Counted from the stretch's first letter, positions 10,800 through 20,303 are shown. The stretch: DNA of 64,000 bases from Chitinophagaceae bacterium (GCA_016721385.1 JADKIE010000001.1:434001-498000), one strand, 5' to 3'. The notes: generated by a model from the sequence alone, not told the origin. Numbers and translations: made by a program.

Positions 10800-12188
10800 A
10801 TGGCATTAATAAAAAGTATATCGGGTATAAGAGGAACAATTGGTGGTAAAACAACCGAAAACCTTACTCCGTTGGATGTTGTAAAATTTACAGCCGCTTA
10901 TGGCACATGGTTACTAACACAATCAACAAATAATAAAATTATTATTGGAAGAGACGGACGTATAAGCGGCGAGATGGTAAGTAATTTAGTTACCAGCACT
11001 TTAATTGGTTTAGGTTTTAATGTTATTGATTTAGGCCTTAGTACAACACCTACAGTAGAGATGGCCGTAAAATTTGAGGATGCGACAGGCGGCATTATTT
11101 TAACTGCAAGCCATAATCCAAAAGAATGGAACGCATTAAAATTATTAAACAACAAAGGCGAATTTATTAGTGGTGATGAAGGTAAATTAATTTTAGAGCT
11201 GGCCGAAAAAGAAGATTTTAATTTTGCATTAATTGATAAACTGGGCAGTATTACAAAAGATGATACGCTTTTAAAAAAGCATATAGACGCTATTGTGAAT
11301 TATCCATTAGTAGATGTAGCTGCAATTAAAAAAGCAAAATTTAAAATTGTGGTTGATGCTGTAAACAGTACAGGAGCAATTGCAGTACCTGCTTTATTAA
11401 AAGCTTTAGGTGTAAAAGATATTATTGTTTTAAATGGTGATGTAACCGGAAACTTTGCACATAACCCTGAGCCGTTGCCAGAGCATTTAACACAGCTTAG
11501 CAACGAAGTAGTAAAAGAAAATGCACACCTTGGCATTGCTGTTGATCCGGATGTAGACAGACTTTGCTTTGTTTGTGAAGATGGTAGTATGTTTGGCGAA
11601 GAGTATACTTTAGTTGCTGTGGCTGATTATATATTGAGCAAACGCAAAGGCAACACAGTAAGCAACATGTCATCTACCAGGGCATTAAAAGATATTACAA
11701 TAAAACATGGCGGTGAATATTTTCCTAGTGCAGTAGGTGAAGTAAATGTTGTAAATAGAATGAAAGAAAAAAATGCTGTAATAGGCGGCGAAGGTAATGG
11801 AGGAATAATTGTTCCCGATTTGCATTATGGCCGGGATGCTTTAATTGGTATTGGTTTATTTCTTACGCATTTAGCCAATAGCAAAAAAACAATTAAGCAA
11901 TTACGCAATACCTATCCTGATTATTTTATGAGTAAAAATAAAATAACACTAACACAAGGCATTAACATAACGGATATTTTTGAAAAGATAAAAGACAAAT
12001 ACAAAAACCAACCTATAAATACTGAAGATGGTTTAAAGATTGAATTTGATACTGATTGGGTGCATTTACGTACCAGCAATACCGAGCCTATCATTCGTAT
12101 TTATGCCGAAAGTAATTTTGAAACAACAGCCGATAATATTGCCAAACGGATAATGCAAGACATTCAAGAATTTGGAATTAGGAATTAG
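10800..12188 (+). CDS. glmM: Phosphoglucosamine mutase
   Basis: 462 residues, the usual length in Bacteroidota. Converts glucosamine-6-phosphate to glucosamine-1-phosphate on the route to UDP-GlcNAc. The opening LIKSISGIRGTIGG, the phosphoserine loop ILTASHNPKEWNALK (Ser104), the metal-binding loop VDPDVDRLCF (about 247-256) and the C-terminal RTSNTEPIIRIYAE phosphate-binding loop are all present. A phosphomannomutase/phosphoglucomutase assignment is the main alternative. The last codons (EFGIRN then TAG) are written inside the GGAATTA repeat of the downstream element, so the C-terminus may have been altered by its insertion. Confidence 0.82.
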   Translation: MALIKSISGIRGTIGGKTTENLTPLDVVKFTAAYGTWLLTQSTNNKIIIGRDGRISGEMVSNLVTSTLIGLGFNVIDLGLSTTPTVEMAVKFEDATGGIILTASHNPKEWNALKLLNNKGEFISGDEGKLILELAEKEDFNFALIDKLGSITKDDTLLKKHIDAIVNYPLVDVAAIKKAKFKIVVDAVNSTGAIAVPALLKALGVKDIIVLNGDVTGNFAHNPEPLPEHLTQLSNEVVKENAHLGIAVDPDVDRLCFVCEDGSMFGEEYTLVAVADYILSKRKGNTVSNMSSTRALKDITIKHGGEYFPSAVGEVNVVNRMKEKNAVIGGEGNGGIIVPDLHYGRDALIGIGLFLTHLANSKKTIKQLRNTYPDYFMSKNKITLTQGINITDIFEKIKDKYKNQPINTEDGLKIEFDTDWVHLRTSNTEPIIRIYAESNFETTADNIAKRIMQDIQEFGIRN

Positions 12189-12193
12189 GAATT
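12174..12193 (+). repeat. Left GGAATTA repeat of the four-helix-bundle element
   Basis: Three direct copies of GGAATTA (the last truncated to GGAATT) overlap the glmM stop codon TAG at 12186-12188. The inverted counterpart lies at 12550-12582, on the other side of the small gene. Confidence 0.75.
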
Positions 12194-12195
12194 TT

Positions 12196-12558
12196 ATGAA
12201 AACTGAGAATATAATACAACAAAAAAGTTATGCATTTGCTATTCGAATTGTGAATGTATATAAATATCTTATTGAAGAAAAGAAAGAATTTGTTCTGGCA
12301 AAACAGTTATTACGAAGTGGCACGTCAATTGGAGCAAATGTTGAAGAAGCTATTGGGGGACAAAGTCAAAAGGATTTTTACGCTAAACTGAACATTTCTT
12401 ATAAAGAAGCAAGAGAAACAAACTATTGGTTAAGAATTTTAAGAGATACCAGTTTTTTGAATGAAAAAGAAGCGGAGTCTTTACTAATAGACTGTGAAGA
12501 AATATTAAAAATAATCGGTTCAATAATTAAAACAATGAAAGGAAAAGCAAATTCCTAA
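12196..12558 (+). CDS. Four-helix-bundle protein (23S rRNA IVS / S23-type, TIGR02436)
   Basis: 120 residues starting MKTENIIQQKSYAFAIRIVN. The family signature is clear: LAKQLLRSGTSIGANVEEA, then GGQSQKDFYAKLNISYKEAR and ETNYWLRILRDT. Homologs form four-helix bundles and are often encoded in 23S rRNA intervening sequences or as lone genes. Their biochemical role is not established. The ATG at 12196 is preferred because the longer in-frame start lies inside glmM. The gene sits within GGAATTA-type inverted repeats. Its stop codon (TAA, 12556-12558) lies within the right repeat. It separates glmM from the cysteine desulfurase, which looks like a small mobile insertion. Confidence 0.85.
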   Translation: MKTENIIQQKSYAFAIRIVNVYKYLIEEKKEFVLAKQLLRSGTSIGANVEEAIGGQSQKDFYAKLNISYKEARETNYWLRILRDTSFLNEKEAESLLIDCEEILKIIGSIIKTMKGKANS

Positions 12559-12582
12559 TTCCCAATTTTTAATTCCTAATTA
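12550..12582 (+). repeat. Right inverted repeat of the four-helix-bundle element
   Basis: AATTCCTAATTCCCAATT followed by TTTAATTCCTAATTA is the inverted form of the left GGAATTA array. It ends immediately at the ATG of the cysteine desulfurase gene (12583). Confidence 0.75.
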
Positions 12583-13710
12583 ATGCAACGCATTTACTTC
12601 GACAACGCAGCTACCACTGCCCTATCACCACAAGTGTTAGAAACCATGATGCCATATTTAACCGAAAAATTTGGCAATCCATCCAGTATATATTCTTATG
12701 GTAGAGAAACCAGAATGGCGATAGAACAAGCCCGAAAAAGTGTAGCTAAAATTTTAAATGCACACCCTGCCGAAATATTTTTTACCAGCGGTGGCACCGA
12801 AAGTAGCAACACCGCTATCACTTGTGCGGTAAGAGATTTAGGGTGCAAACATATTATTACTTCACACATTGAGCACCATGCGGTAACACACTCTGTAGAG
12901 CATTTAGATAATTTAGATGTAACTAAAGTAAGCTATGTAAAGCTATTGCCTAATGGCCATGTTGATATGGATGATTTAGAAAAACTTTTAGCACAAGCCG
13001 AGGAAAAAACGTTAGTAACCTTAATGCATGCCAATAACGAAATTGGAAATATTTTGGATATACATGCCGTAGGTAATTTATGCAAATTATATAACGCCAT
13101 TTTTCATAGCGATACGGTGCAAACTGTTGGGCATTTTCCGTTTGACTTACGCAACACACCTGTACATTTTATTACAGGTGCAGCACATAAATTTCATGGG
13201 CCAAAAGGCGTAGGTATTTTGTACATAAATGAAAATATTAAAATAAAACCCTTTGTACACGGCGGCGGACAAGAACGCAACATGAGAGCCGGCACCGAAA
13301 ACCTGTACGGTATTGTAGGCTTTGCCAAAGCCTTAGAATTAGCTACCGAAAACTACGAAAAAGACAGTGCCTATATTGGCACACTTAAGTACTACATGAT
13401 GGACGAGTTGAAAAAAAATATTAAAGGCGTAAGTTTTAATGGCGATGTATTGGGCAATAGTTTGTACACCGTGTTAAGCGCCAGTTTCCCAAAAACTGAA
13501 AAAAGCGAAATGATATTATTTAACCTGGATATAAATAATATTTGTGCCAGTGGTGGAAGTGCCTGCACCAGCGGCGCCGATGCCGGCAGCCATGTCATAC
13601 GTGCTATTAACAACAACCCCAACCAAGTAACCGTACGCTTTAGTTTTAGCAAACACAATACCAAAGCCGAGGTAGATGCGGTGGTAGAAAAATTGAAGGA
13701 GTTGGTGTAA
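12583..13710 (+). CDS. Cysteine desulfurase (NifS/IscS family)
   Basis: 375 residues. A PLP enzyme taking sulfur from cysteine for Fe-S clusters and thiolation. It opens YFDNAATTALSPQVLE, has FTSGGTESSNTAI (PLP phosphate site) and SHIEHHAV, the PLP lysine in GAAHKFHGPKG (Lys203), and the persulfide cysteine in SGGSACTSGA (about Cys327). The short SACTSG loop resembles NifS/group I enzymes. No scaffold gene (iscU, sufU) is adjacent. The start codon abuts the repeat of the preceding element, so its native upstream region may have been replaced. Confidence 0.88.
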   Translation: MQRIYFDNAATTALSPQVLETMMPYLTEKFGNPSSIYSYGRETRMAIEQARKSVAKILNAHPAEIFFTSGGTESSNTAITCAVRDLGCKHIITSHIEHHAVTHSVEHLDNLDVTKVSYVKLLPNGHVDMDDLEKLLAQAEEKTLVTLMHANNEIGNILDIHAVGNLCKLYNAIFHSDTVQTVGHFPFDLRNTPVHFITGAAHKFHGPKGVGILYINENIKIKPFVHGGGQERNMRAGTENLYGIVGFAKALELATENYEKDSAYIGTLKYYMMDELKKNIKGVSFNGDVLGNSLYTVLSASFPKTEKSEMILFNLDINNICASGGSACTSGADAGSHVIRAINNNPNQVTVRFSFSKHNTKAEVDAVVEKLKELV

Positions 13711-13713
13711 CCT

Positions 13714-13743
13714 CTCTGTCATTTCGACGATAGGAGAAATCTA
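13714..13743 (+). repeat. Dispersed CATTTCGAC-type intergenic repeat, copy 1
   Basis: CTGTCATTTCGACGATAGGA followed by GAAATCTA. A diverged copy occurs inverted at 27399-27425 (TGTCATTTCAACAAGAGAAG). I recall this CATTTCGACnnnnGAGAAATCT phrase as a frequent intergenic repeat in Bacteroidota. Function unknown. Confidence 0.55.
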
Positions 13744-13744
13744 T

Positions 13745-13772
13745 ATTGCTATGGGCTTAAGCCCATAGCAAT
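13745..13772. repeat. Perfect 28-bp palindrome
   Basis: Two 14-nt arms (13745-13758 and 13759-13772) are exact reverse complements around CTTAAG; the arm reads ATTGCTATGGGCTT. No T-tract follows, so it is not a standard terminator. A second small hairpin (AATTTGC-TATC-GCAAATT) follows at 13781-13798. The rest of 13711-14134 is AT-rich and I see no gene in it. Confidence 0.7.
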
Positions 13773-14134
13773 GCATGAAAAATTTGCTATCGCAAATTAA
13801 TTATTGTTTTGCCGGCATTAGCATTTCATAGCATCATCGTTGTGTCACTCACTTGTACTGAATACCAATTAGCAACTTTTAACAAAGCGTAGATGTGCCA
13901 AGGTTTATGCACTTTTAGCTGAGTTTCGTTCATTAGAGTAGTGTGTACGATTCAATAAAAAATCATTATGTTGTGCGAAAATTAAGAATAAAATTAGCAA
14001 ATTTAGCATACAAAATTTTTATAATTCATATTTTATTATATTCCTTGTATTTTTCATTTTTACTATGTTTTTAAATATTTTTTCTATTTAGCGTTAGTAT
14101 TTAGTTGAATAAACCAATTGAAAACCTTTGCAAA

Positions 14135-14752
14135 ATGTCACAACAAAATAATTTTAAAAAAGCATTTTTTGATTCCTTTAAGGCATTATGCCCTGAAATA
14201 AATAAGAATGAAATAAATTTTTTGAATCAAAACAGTCGGATAGTCGAGCTAAAGAAAGGTGCAGTTTATTTAGATAATAGCAAGGTTCAAAAGTCATTAG
14301 GATTTGTCGTTAAAGGGCTGATGAGAGGTTATTATTTAGATGATAAGGGAAGTGATATAACTATCTCCTTTATCAAAGAAAATGAATATGTAACTGACTA
14401 CATTTCCTTTTTAAAACAAAGTGCATCAAGATATTATTTTATTTGTTTAGAAGATTGTATACTTATAGAATTAAGTTATGACAATATTCAACAAGGATAC
14501 AGAAACTCAAAAACCTTTGAAAAATATGGAAGACTTATTGCTGAAAAAGTACTTGAAGAACGAATAAATAGAGTCGAAAAACTCCAATTTTTAAATGCAA
14601 AAGAGAGATATAATGAATTTTTAAATAATAATTTTGAATTACTCACCAGAATCAAATTGAGTCATCTTTGTACTTATTTAGGTATTGAAAGGCAATCTTT
14701 AACAAGAATTAGGAAAGAAATTCACAATAATGGCACAAATGTGTCAACTTGA
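14135..14752 (+). CDS. Crp/Fnr-family transcriptional regulator
   Basis: 205 residues from the ATG at 14135; a TTG start at 14105 is possible but less likely. The N-terminal part looks like a cyclic-nucleotide-binding beta-barrel (GAVYLDNSKVQKSLGFVVKG, SFIKENEYVTDYISF). The C-terminal part is a short helix-turn-helix (LLTRIKLSHLCTYLGIERQS, then LTRIRKE). It lacks the cAMP-contacting residues of classical Crp, as usual for Bacteroidota members. It starts a run of plus-strand accessory genes, 24-41 bp before the Ntn hydrolase gene, and may control it. Confidence 0.8.
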   Translation: MSQQNNFKKAFFDSFKALCPEINKNEINFLNQNSRIVELKKGAVYLDNSKVQKSLGFVVKGLMRGYYLDDKGSDITISFIKENEYVTDYISFLKQSASRYYFICLEDCILIELSYDNIQQGYRNSKTFEKYGRLIAEKVLEERINRVEKLQFLNAKERYNEFLNNNFELLTRIKLSHLCTYLGIERQSLTRIRKEIHNNGTNVST

Positions 14753-14793
14753 TTTGATTCTATATCATCAACTTTGTGGCAAAATATCAAGTC

Positions 14794-16176
14794 ATGCAAA
14801 AAGGTGTTCTTCTAGTTTTAATTGTTATATTTCAAATTAACAAAATTTCAGCATGTTCGGCATTTTTCTGTGACGGACAAACGAAATATTTTGCGAAAAA
14901 TTTTGATTGGGGTTCAGGACAAGGATATATCATCAAAAATATAAGCGGACAAACAAAATTTGCCTATGGACTTAGAGGTTCAAACCAAGCTAATTGGACT
15001 TCAAAATATGGCTCGATAACCTTTAACCAGATTGGTAAAGAATTTCCTTATGGTGGTATAAATGTTAAAGGTTTAGTTGTTGACCAACTTTGGATGTCTG
15101 AAAGTGTATATCAAGAAAATAATAATCAAACTATTTCTGAACTTGAATGGATACAATATCAACTTGATAATTATTCAACAATTGACGAAGTAATTTTGAA
15201 TATAAATAATTTGACAATAAAGCCAATTGCAACAATTCATTATTTTATTGCAGATAGAAATGGAAATTCAGCAGTAATTGATTTTGTAGAAGGCAAAACA
15301 GTTGTAAATAAAAAACAAGGCAAAAATCAAGTCATTACTAATGAAACATTTTTAAATTCTGTAAATTACTTTGAATTCAACAAAACAAAAATAGATAAAG
15401 ATTCACGAACTCATTTTGACAGATATTGCCAAATAAAAAACAGCTTATCCAATATTGAAATTGAAAACCCAAAACAAGCCTTTGAGATTTTAAATAACAG
15501 TTCTGAAAACAAGAACCATTATAAAACCTATTGGACTATTCTTTATGATTTAAGTAATTTAAAAGTTTACTTTAAATCATTTGATAATAAAACTGTTAAG
15601 GAATTTAATCTTTCAGAAATGAATTTTGACCCAAATTCAAATATAGAGGCATCAAAAATCAATCAAGATTATTTTAAACTTGAAAATTATACTTTTGAAA
15701 TGAATAGAACCTTGTTCAGTACTTCTTTAAAGATGATGGGCTTAAAAATGGATGAAGAATTAGGTTCAATACACCAAATGTCCCCAAACCAAAATAGAAT
15801 AGACAGAATTTATCAAGACAATTACATTGATTTGACAATTACTTTTATTTCAAAATCTGCAAAAGGAAATATTCACTATACTTTAATGAATGGAGAAGAA
15901 AATTTCAATTCAAGAAAAGGAACAAAAAATGGTATTTTCCCAATCCAGAAAACTGAAAACAAAAAGATGATTTATGGAGTACCAAAAGGAGAATTTGCTT
16001 TGGCTTGTTTCCAAGATACTAATCTTGACAATAAAATAGATACAAAAATATTTGGAATACCTAAAAATTATGGATTTTCAAGAAACAAAAGAGGCTTTTT
16101 TGGAACTCCACCAAAATATAAAGATGCTAAAATTATTTTTAGCGAGGATACCGAAATAATAGTAAAAATAAAATAA
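14794..16176 (+). CDS. Secreted Ntn-hydrolase (linear amide C-N hydrolase family) fused to a DUF2141 domain
   Basis: 460 residues from the ATG at 14794; a GTG at 14776 is the alternative. The signal peptide MQKGVLLVLIVIFQINKISA ends exactly before Cys21 (CSAFFCDG), the expected N-terminal nucleophile of choloylglycine-hydrolase-like Ntn enzymes. AKNFDWGSG supplies the family Asp. The family cleaves linear amides such as bile salts, penicillin V or acyl-homoserine lactones; the substrate here is unknown. Residues about 345-460 resemble DUF2141: GEFALACFQDTNLDNKIDTK then FGIPKNYGFSRN and FGTPPKYKDA. I consider the fusion unusual. Codon use looks more AT-rich than in neighbouring core genes. Confidence 0.75.
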   Translation: MQKGVLLVLIVIFQINKISACSAFFCDGQTKYFAKNFDWGSGQGYIIKNISGQTKFAYGLRGSNQANWTSKYGSITFNQIGKEFPYGGINVKGLVVDQLWMSESVYQENNNQTISELEWIQYQLDNYSTIDEVILNINNLTIKPIATIHYFIADRNGNSAVIDFVEGKTVVNKKQGKNQVITNETFLNSVNYFEFNKTKIDKDSRTHFDRYCQIKNSLSNIEIENPKQAFEILNNSSENKNHYKTYWTILYDLSNLKVYFKSFDNKTVKEFNLSEMNFDPNSNIEASKINQDYFKLENYTFEMNRTLFSTSLKMMGLKMDEELGSIHQMSPNQNRIDRIYQDNYIDLTITFISKSAKGNIHYTLMNGEENFNSRKGTKNGIFPIQKTENKKMIYGVPKGEFALACFQDTNLDNKIDTKIFGIPKNYGFSRNKRGFFGTPPKYKDAKIIFSEDTEIIVKIK

Positions 16177-16278
16177 TCTTCGCTAAACAGCTTATTTATG
16201 AAACGACAGGTTCAGTGCAAAATGATACATCGCCTGTAATACCAACTGAATTAAGCCATAAGTTAAAAAATATAGAAA

Positions 16279-17720
16279 ATGAAGTTTAAAATAGTACCTC
16301 CATTTTTTTTACTTATAATAAATTTTGCTTTTGGGCAAAATGTAGTTGTACAAAATTTATTATTGGACAAAACACTAAAGAGAGACAGCGTTATAGCCGA
16401 ATTTACTGAATTATATAATTTGACAAATACAATTCATCCTGGACAGTTTATGTTCTGCACAAGAAAAGAATTTGACAAAACCTATTTGAATTTAAAGAAA
16501 TCAATCAAAACAGACCTTTCTATTGTAGAATACTATAAACTAACAGCCACTTTAATGGCAAAAATAAAAGATGGGCATACAGCAGTTGACCGAACTCAAA
16601 TTAGTTCTTTACTAAAAGAAAGATTAGTGTTTCCGTTCAGTATTTATAAAATTAAAAACAACTATTATTTAGACAAATCAACTGAGGAAAATAAGAATTA
16701 TGTTGGTTTGAAAATAGTAAAATTAATGGACGAAATATAAATTCTATTGTGAATGAAATTAAACAATATATTCATCTTGAAGGCAGAAATGAAACAGGGT
16801 TGAATACACGGTTTAAGAACTTTCCTTTTTACTATTTTATTTTTAAGCAAACGGATAAATTTGAAATAGAATATTTAGACCATAACGATCATAAGCAAAA
16901 GATGATCTTTATGGGAATAACTTTTGCTACTCACACCAACAATATTTCAGCAAGAACGGAACATTTAACTACAGAATTTAAATCTGAAAATGTAGCAATT
17001 TTAAAGTTCCACTCTTTTGAAAATGGTTATAATGAATCCGACAGAAAAGTTGCAGAAAAAAAAATAGACCAGTTTTTTGCCCAACTGGACAGTATAAAAA
17101 CTAATAACTTAATTATTGATGTTAGAGATAATGGCGGCGGTGCTCCTGAAATGGCAAGCTATTTATTTTCGTATTTGACTAACAAACCTTACTATTATTT
17201 TGATTATATAGGAGCAAAATATAATAGTGTAAAAAATTGGAAACATTACGCTCAGAATCCAAATAATATAGAGGAAATAAATTTGAGTGAAACTAAACTT
17301 ATAAACGGTTTAAATTGCTATACAGAAAGAGACAGCACAGATTATTGGTGGTTTGAACAACAACAAAACAAACCCAATTATTATAAAGGTAAAATTAGCA
17401 TTTTGATAAATGGTGGATGTTTTTCAACCACAGGACATTTTTTAGCCTTGTTGAGGGAATATAAAATAGGAACATTTTATGGAGAATATTCACAAGGAAG
17501 TAATTATAGTAATTCAGGCATTCTAGAATTTGTTTTACCTTATTCTAAAACTTTTGTATGGATGCCTTTTTTACAATTTAAAATGAGAACACCAAATTTT
17601 ATAAGTGACCCAAAAGGAATTAAACCAGACATTGAACTACAAATTGAGCCAAACGACTTGAAAACAAAATTTGACAGACAAATGGATTATTTAATAAAAC
17701 AAATTGAACAGAATAAATAA
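16279..17720 (+). CDS. Secreted S41-family peptidase (one frameshift)
   Basis: About 480 residues with signal peptide (MKFKIVPPFFLLIINFAFGQ). The N-terminal half has a tail-specific-protease helical region with KDGHTAVDR. The C-terminal half holds the S41 core: LIIDVRDNGGGAPEMASYL and ILINGGCFSTTGHFLALLRE, where the Ser after Phe is the likely nucleophile, and later PKGIKPDIELQ. No clear PDZ domain is visible. The frame breaks near 16725-16740: VKLMDEI stops, but one extra A gives VKINGRNINSIVNEIKQYI, the expected S41 linker. It follows the Ntn hydrolase by about 100 bp and may form a transcript with it. Confidence 0.78.
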
Positions 17721-17886
17721 ACGAACGCACAACATGGTATTGCCAAAAGCGGGGCTAAACTGCTTCAATTGGACATTTATGCAAGGTTCAACTTTCGTTC
17801 TTTGATTGAACTTTAGTACTAAAAATCCCCGCCTTCGGCAATACCCAAAACATTGTACGTCAATTTATCAGACTTCCTGCAATTTA
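17721..17886 (+). repeat. Large hairpin repeat A (attC-like)
   Basis: Outer ends ACGAACGCACAAC (17721) and ATTGTACGTC (17852) face each other. Inner arms GGTATTGCC (17736-17744) with GGCAATACC (17837-17845) and GCGGGG (17749-17754) with CCCCGC (17827-17832) are perfect. The right end runs into a 28-nt tail (17859-17886) that is identical to the tail of repeat B at 21198-21225. Layout resembles integron attC sites, but the core ends read GTAC/GTTGTAY-like and not the canonical GTTRRRY. Confidence 0.65.
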
Positions 17887-17914
17887 CCAATCTAATTTTA
17901 CGAATTACAAAACC

Positions 17915-18760
17915 TTACAAACCATATTGCATTTTTATCTTTTCAATGCTTTCATCACTATCCAAAGGAACATCATGATGGCTTCCAAAATATTGCTTTC
18001 CAGTTTCAAGCCAATGAACTCTATCCAAGAGCATTTTAAAAATTGCCGTGCCTAATTCTTTTTTCTTTAGTGCTTCTGCAATAATTGGCAACCAAAATCT
18101 TTGTTCTCCAGTTTTATTTTGGCCATGCTCCACCATTAAACAAAAATAGTTTTGATATTCATTGTCTCCTGTAATTGATTTACCAGGGTAGCCATACTCC
18201 TTATAAAGTCTGTACAGTTTTATTCCATTGAGGCTATCCAAAATATATTGCTTCCGTTGTACTTCCTTATTCTTTAAAAAAAATGGATCTTTTCTGTACT
18301 GCTGGTCCAGTATCATCATGGCAATTAAAGTATCAACTACTTTTTGGTTTATGATATTTGTTATCTTGCTTTCTTGTTGCAATTGAGTACCGGCTTTCTT
18401 TTTTCCTGTTTCTACTAAATCCAAAAATTTACTCCCCAAGATTTTATAGAATCCAACATTTTGAATATTATTATCGGAATACGAAATGGCGAATTCAACT
18501 GTCTCTATAAATTTCGATGGGTTATCTTCCATGCTCTTATACAAGTTGGCATAAATAGAATCTTTAGAAACTCCTAAGTGCCTGTAAGCAACGGCTATAT
18601 TCCAATAATTAATACAGTCCACTTTTCCATTATGTTCTTTAATATTTTCAACTTGCTCAGCAAGTATTTTTTTTCCCAGATTTGGATTATTAGTGCTAGG
18701 TTGAGCTGTTGTCAGGTACTGAATGGAAAGGAAGATGAGCAATAAATTTACTTTTTTCAT
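17915..18760 (-). CDS. Secreted DUF6624-like protein
   Basis: 281 residues with signal peptide MKKVNLLLIFLSIQYLTTAQ. The central and C-terminal parts contain LDQQYRKDP, LYKEYGYPGKSITGDNEYQN, FCLMVEHGQNKTGEQRFWLP and LLDRVHWLETGKQYFGS. This corresponds to the DUF6624 pattern (DQxxR ... GWPG ... HxxxxxxxQ ... LxDRVxxxxGxxQxYGT). Function of the family is unknown. It is transcribed divergently from the histidine kinase gene (127 bp apart), and repeat A lies just past its stop codon. Confidence 0.65.
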   Translation of the reverse strand: MKKVNLLLIFLSIQYLTTAQPSTNNPNLGKKILAEQVENIKEHNGKVDCINYWNIAVAYRHLGVSKDSIYANLYKSMEDNPSKFIETVEFAISYSDNNIQNVGFYKILGSKFLDLVETGKKKAGTQLQQESKITNIINQKVVDTLIAMMILDQQYRKDPFFLKNKEVQRKQYILDSLNGIKLYRLYKEYGYPGKSITGDNEYQNYFCLMVEHGQNKTGEQRFWLPIIAEALKKKELGTAIFKMLLDRVHWLETGKQYFGSHHDVPLDSDESIEKIKMQYGL

Positions 18761-18887
18761 TTTTATAATTTTTTAGTGTTGAGCAAAGCAAATAAAAGTT
18801 TAGTAGCAACTGGGTTACTAAGTCATAATCTTAGTTAATGTTTGTTAATTCACTAGTTTATTAAAGGGCTTGTTATATTTTTGAGAT

Positions 18888-20303
18888 ATGAGGGTTAAAT
18901 CATCAAACATATTATTATTTATGATAGTGCTTGCCACATTTGCGGTAATATGCCTGCAAATTTTATTAAGCATTAAAAGCTATAAGGAAAAAAGAGCAGC
19001 TATATCAAATGAAATCAGAAGTTCATTAAACAATGCCGTTGAAACATACTACATGAAGGATGCCATTGAAGAGTTTGTAACGGTTATAGATAATGTACCT
19101 GGCAGAAAGTTCAAGTCTTTTGCTGAAGATATCCGGTTCGATTCAGTAAAACACTTTCCATTGGATTCAATAAATATTGTTGAGGGGCACAAAACTAAAA
19201 CAATAGCTGTTTCTTCTTATCAGATAATTAAAGGAAGAATAGCGGCAGACAGTATCGCTAAAATTAAGAATATAGGGAACACTATTTATTTTCCATTAAG
19301 AAAAGAATCGATAAAACTTGAACAACTAAACTTCAGGTTGAAAGAGGGTTTGGAAAGCAAAGGAATATCACTAAATTATGTTGTAGTCTTCACCATTCAG
19401 GATAGTTTACCGAAAGTGATCCGCAATGGTACAGAAAAAACATTAACAGATACCATTGAAGCACAATCTGTTTATCTTCCTGAAAAAAGTAATTTACAAT
19501 TGTTGTTTAAAAATCCAGTACAACTAGTATGGAAAAGAAGCATGAACGGGATCCTTCTTTCTGCTCTCTTCTCACTACTCATTATTTCTTGCCTGTTTTA
19601 TTTACTTAGCATTATTCGTTTGCAAAAACAAAATAATGAAATTAAAAATGATTTTGTAAGCAACATAACGCATGAATTTAAAACGCCTATAGCAACTGCT
19701 TCTTCGGCACTCGAAGCCCTGATAAAATACAATGCTTTAGTTGATACAGAAAAAACACAACGATATGTGCTAATAGCACAAGAAAACCTAATTAAACTGA
19801 ATCACTTAGCCGACAAAATATTAGATACAGCTTCTATGGAAAACAGCCGACTTATGTTACATCTTAAAGCTGAAAACATTATGCTCCTGCTGCAAAAAAT
19901 CAGTTTAAAATATAAAACCAATGAAGCTGCAAAAACGATCCGTTTGGTAAATGCCAGCAACGAACTATTTGCTGATATTGATATATTTTATTTTGAAAAT
20001 GCAATTACTAATATTATAGACAATGCCCTAAAATATGGCGGTAATGTTATTGAACTAAAAGTAACATCAACAGCACAGAATTTAATCATTACAATTGCAG
20101 ACAATGGGGCTGGAATAGATAAAATTCATTCCTCCAAAATATTTGAAAAATTTTATAGAATACCACAAGGGAATGTTCACAATGTTAAGGGTTTTGGCAT
20201 TGGCTTATATCATTCCAAAAAAATTATAGAAAGCCATGGTGGTAATTTAAATTTAATCAGTAATCATCCAGCCATATTTGAAATCTGTTTACCCAATGCA
20301 TAA
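18888..20303 (+). CDS. Membrane sensor histidine kinase
   Basis: 471 residues. A helix at about residues 8-28 and another at about 220-243 enclose a roughly 190-residue extracytoplasmic sensor without a recognised domain. The H-box FVSNITHEFKTPIATASSAL places the phospho-accepting His at about 262. The N box (ITNIIDNALKYGG), G1 (IADNGAGID) and G2 (GFGIGLYHSKKI) of HATPase_c follow. It overlaps the response-regulator gene by 8 bp (ATGCATAA), so the two are translationally coupled. Confidence 0.88.
   Translation: MRVKSSNILLFMIVLATFAVICLQILLSIKSYKEKRAAISNEIRSSLNNAVETYYMKDAIEEFVTVIDNVPGRKFKSFAEDIRFDSVKHFPLDSINIVEGHKTKTIAVSSYQIIKGRIAADSIAKIKNIGNTIYFPLRKESIKLEQLNFRLKEGLESKGISLNYVVVFTIQDSLPKVIRNGTEKTLTDTIEAQSVYLPEKSNLQLLFKNPVQLVWKRSMNGILLSALFSLLIISCLFYLLSIIRLQKQNNEIKNDFVSNITHEFKTPIATASSALEALIKYNALVDTEKTQRYVLIAQENLIKLNHLADKILDTASMENSRLMLHLKAENIMLLLQKISLKYKTNEAAKTIRLVNASNELFADIDIFYFENAITNIIDNALKYGGNVIELKVTSTAQNLIITIADNGAGIDKIHSSKIFEKFYRIPQGNVHNVKGFGIGLYHSKKIIESHGGNLNLISNHPAIFEICLPNA

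Noticed and set aside
18870..18887. TATTTTTG box before the sensor kinase start
   Set aside because: It lies only 4 bp before the start codon, which would give a leaderless or truncated message; not called as a promoter.
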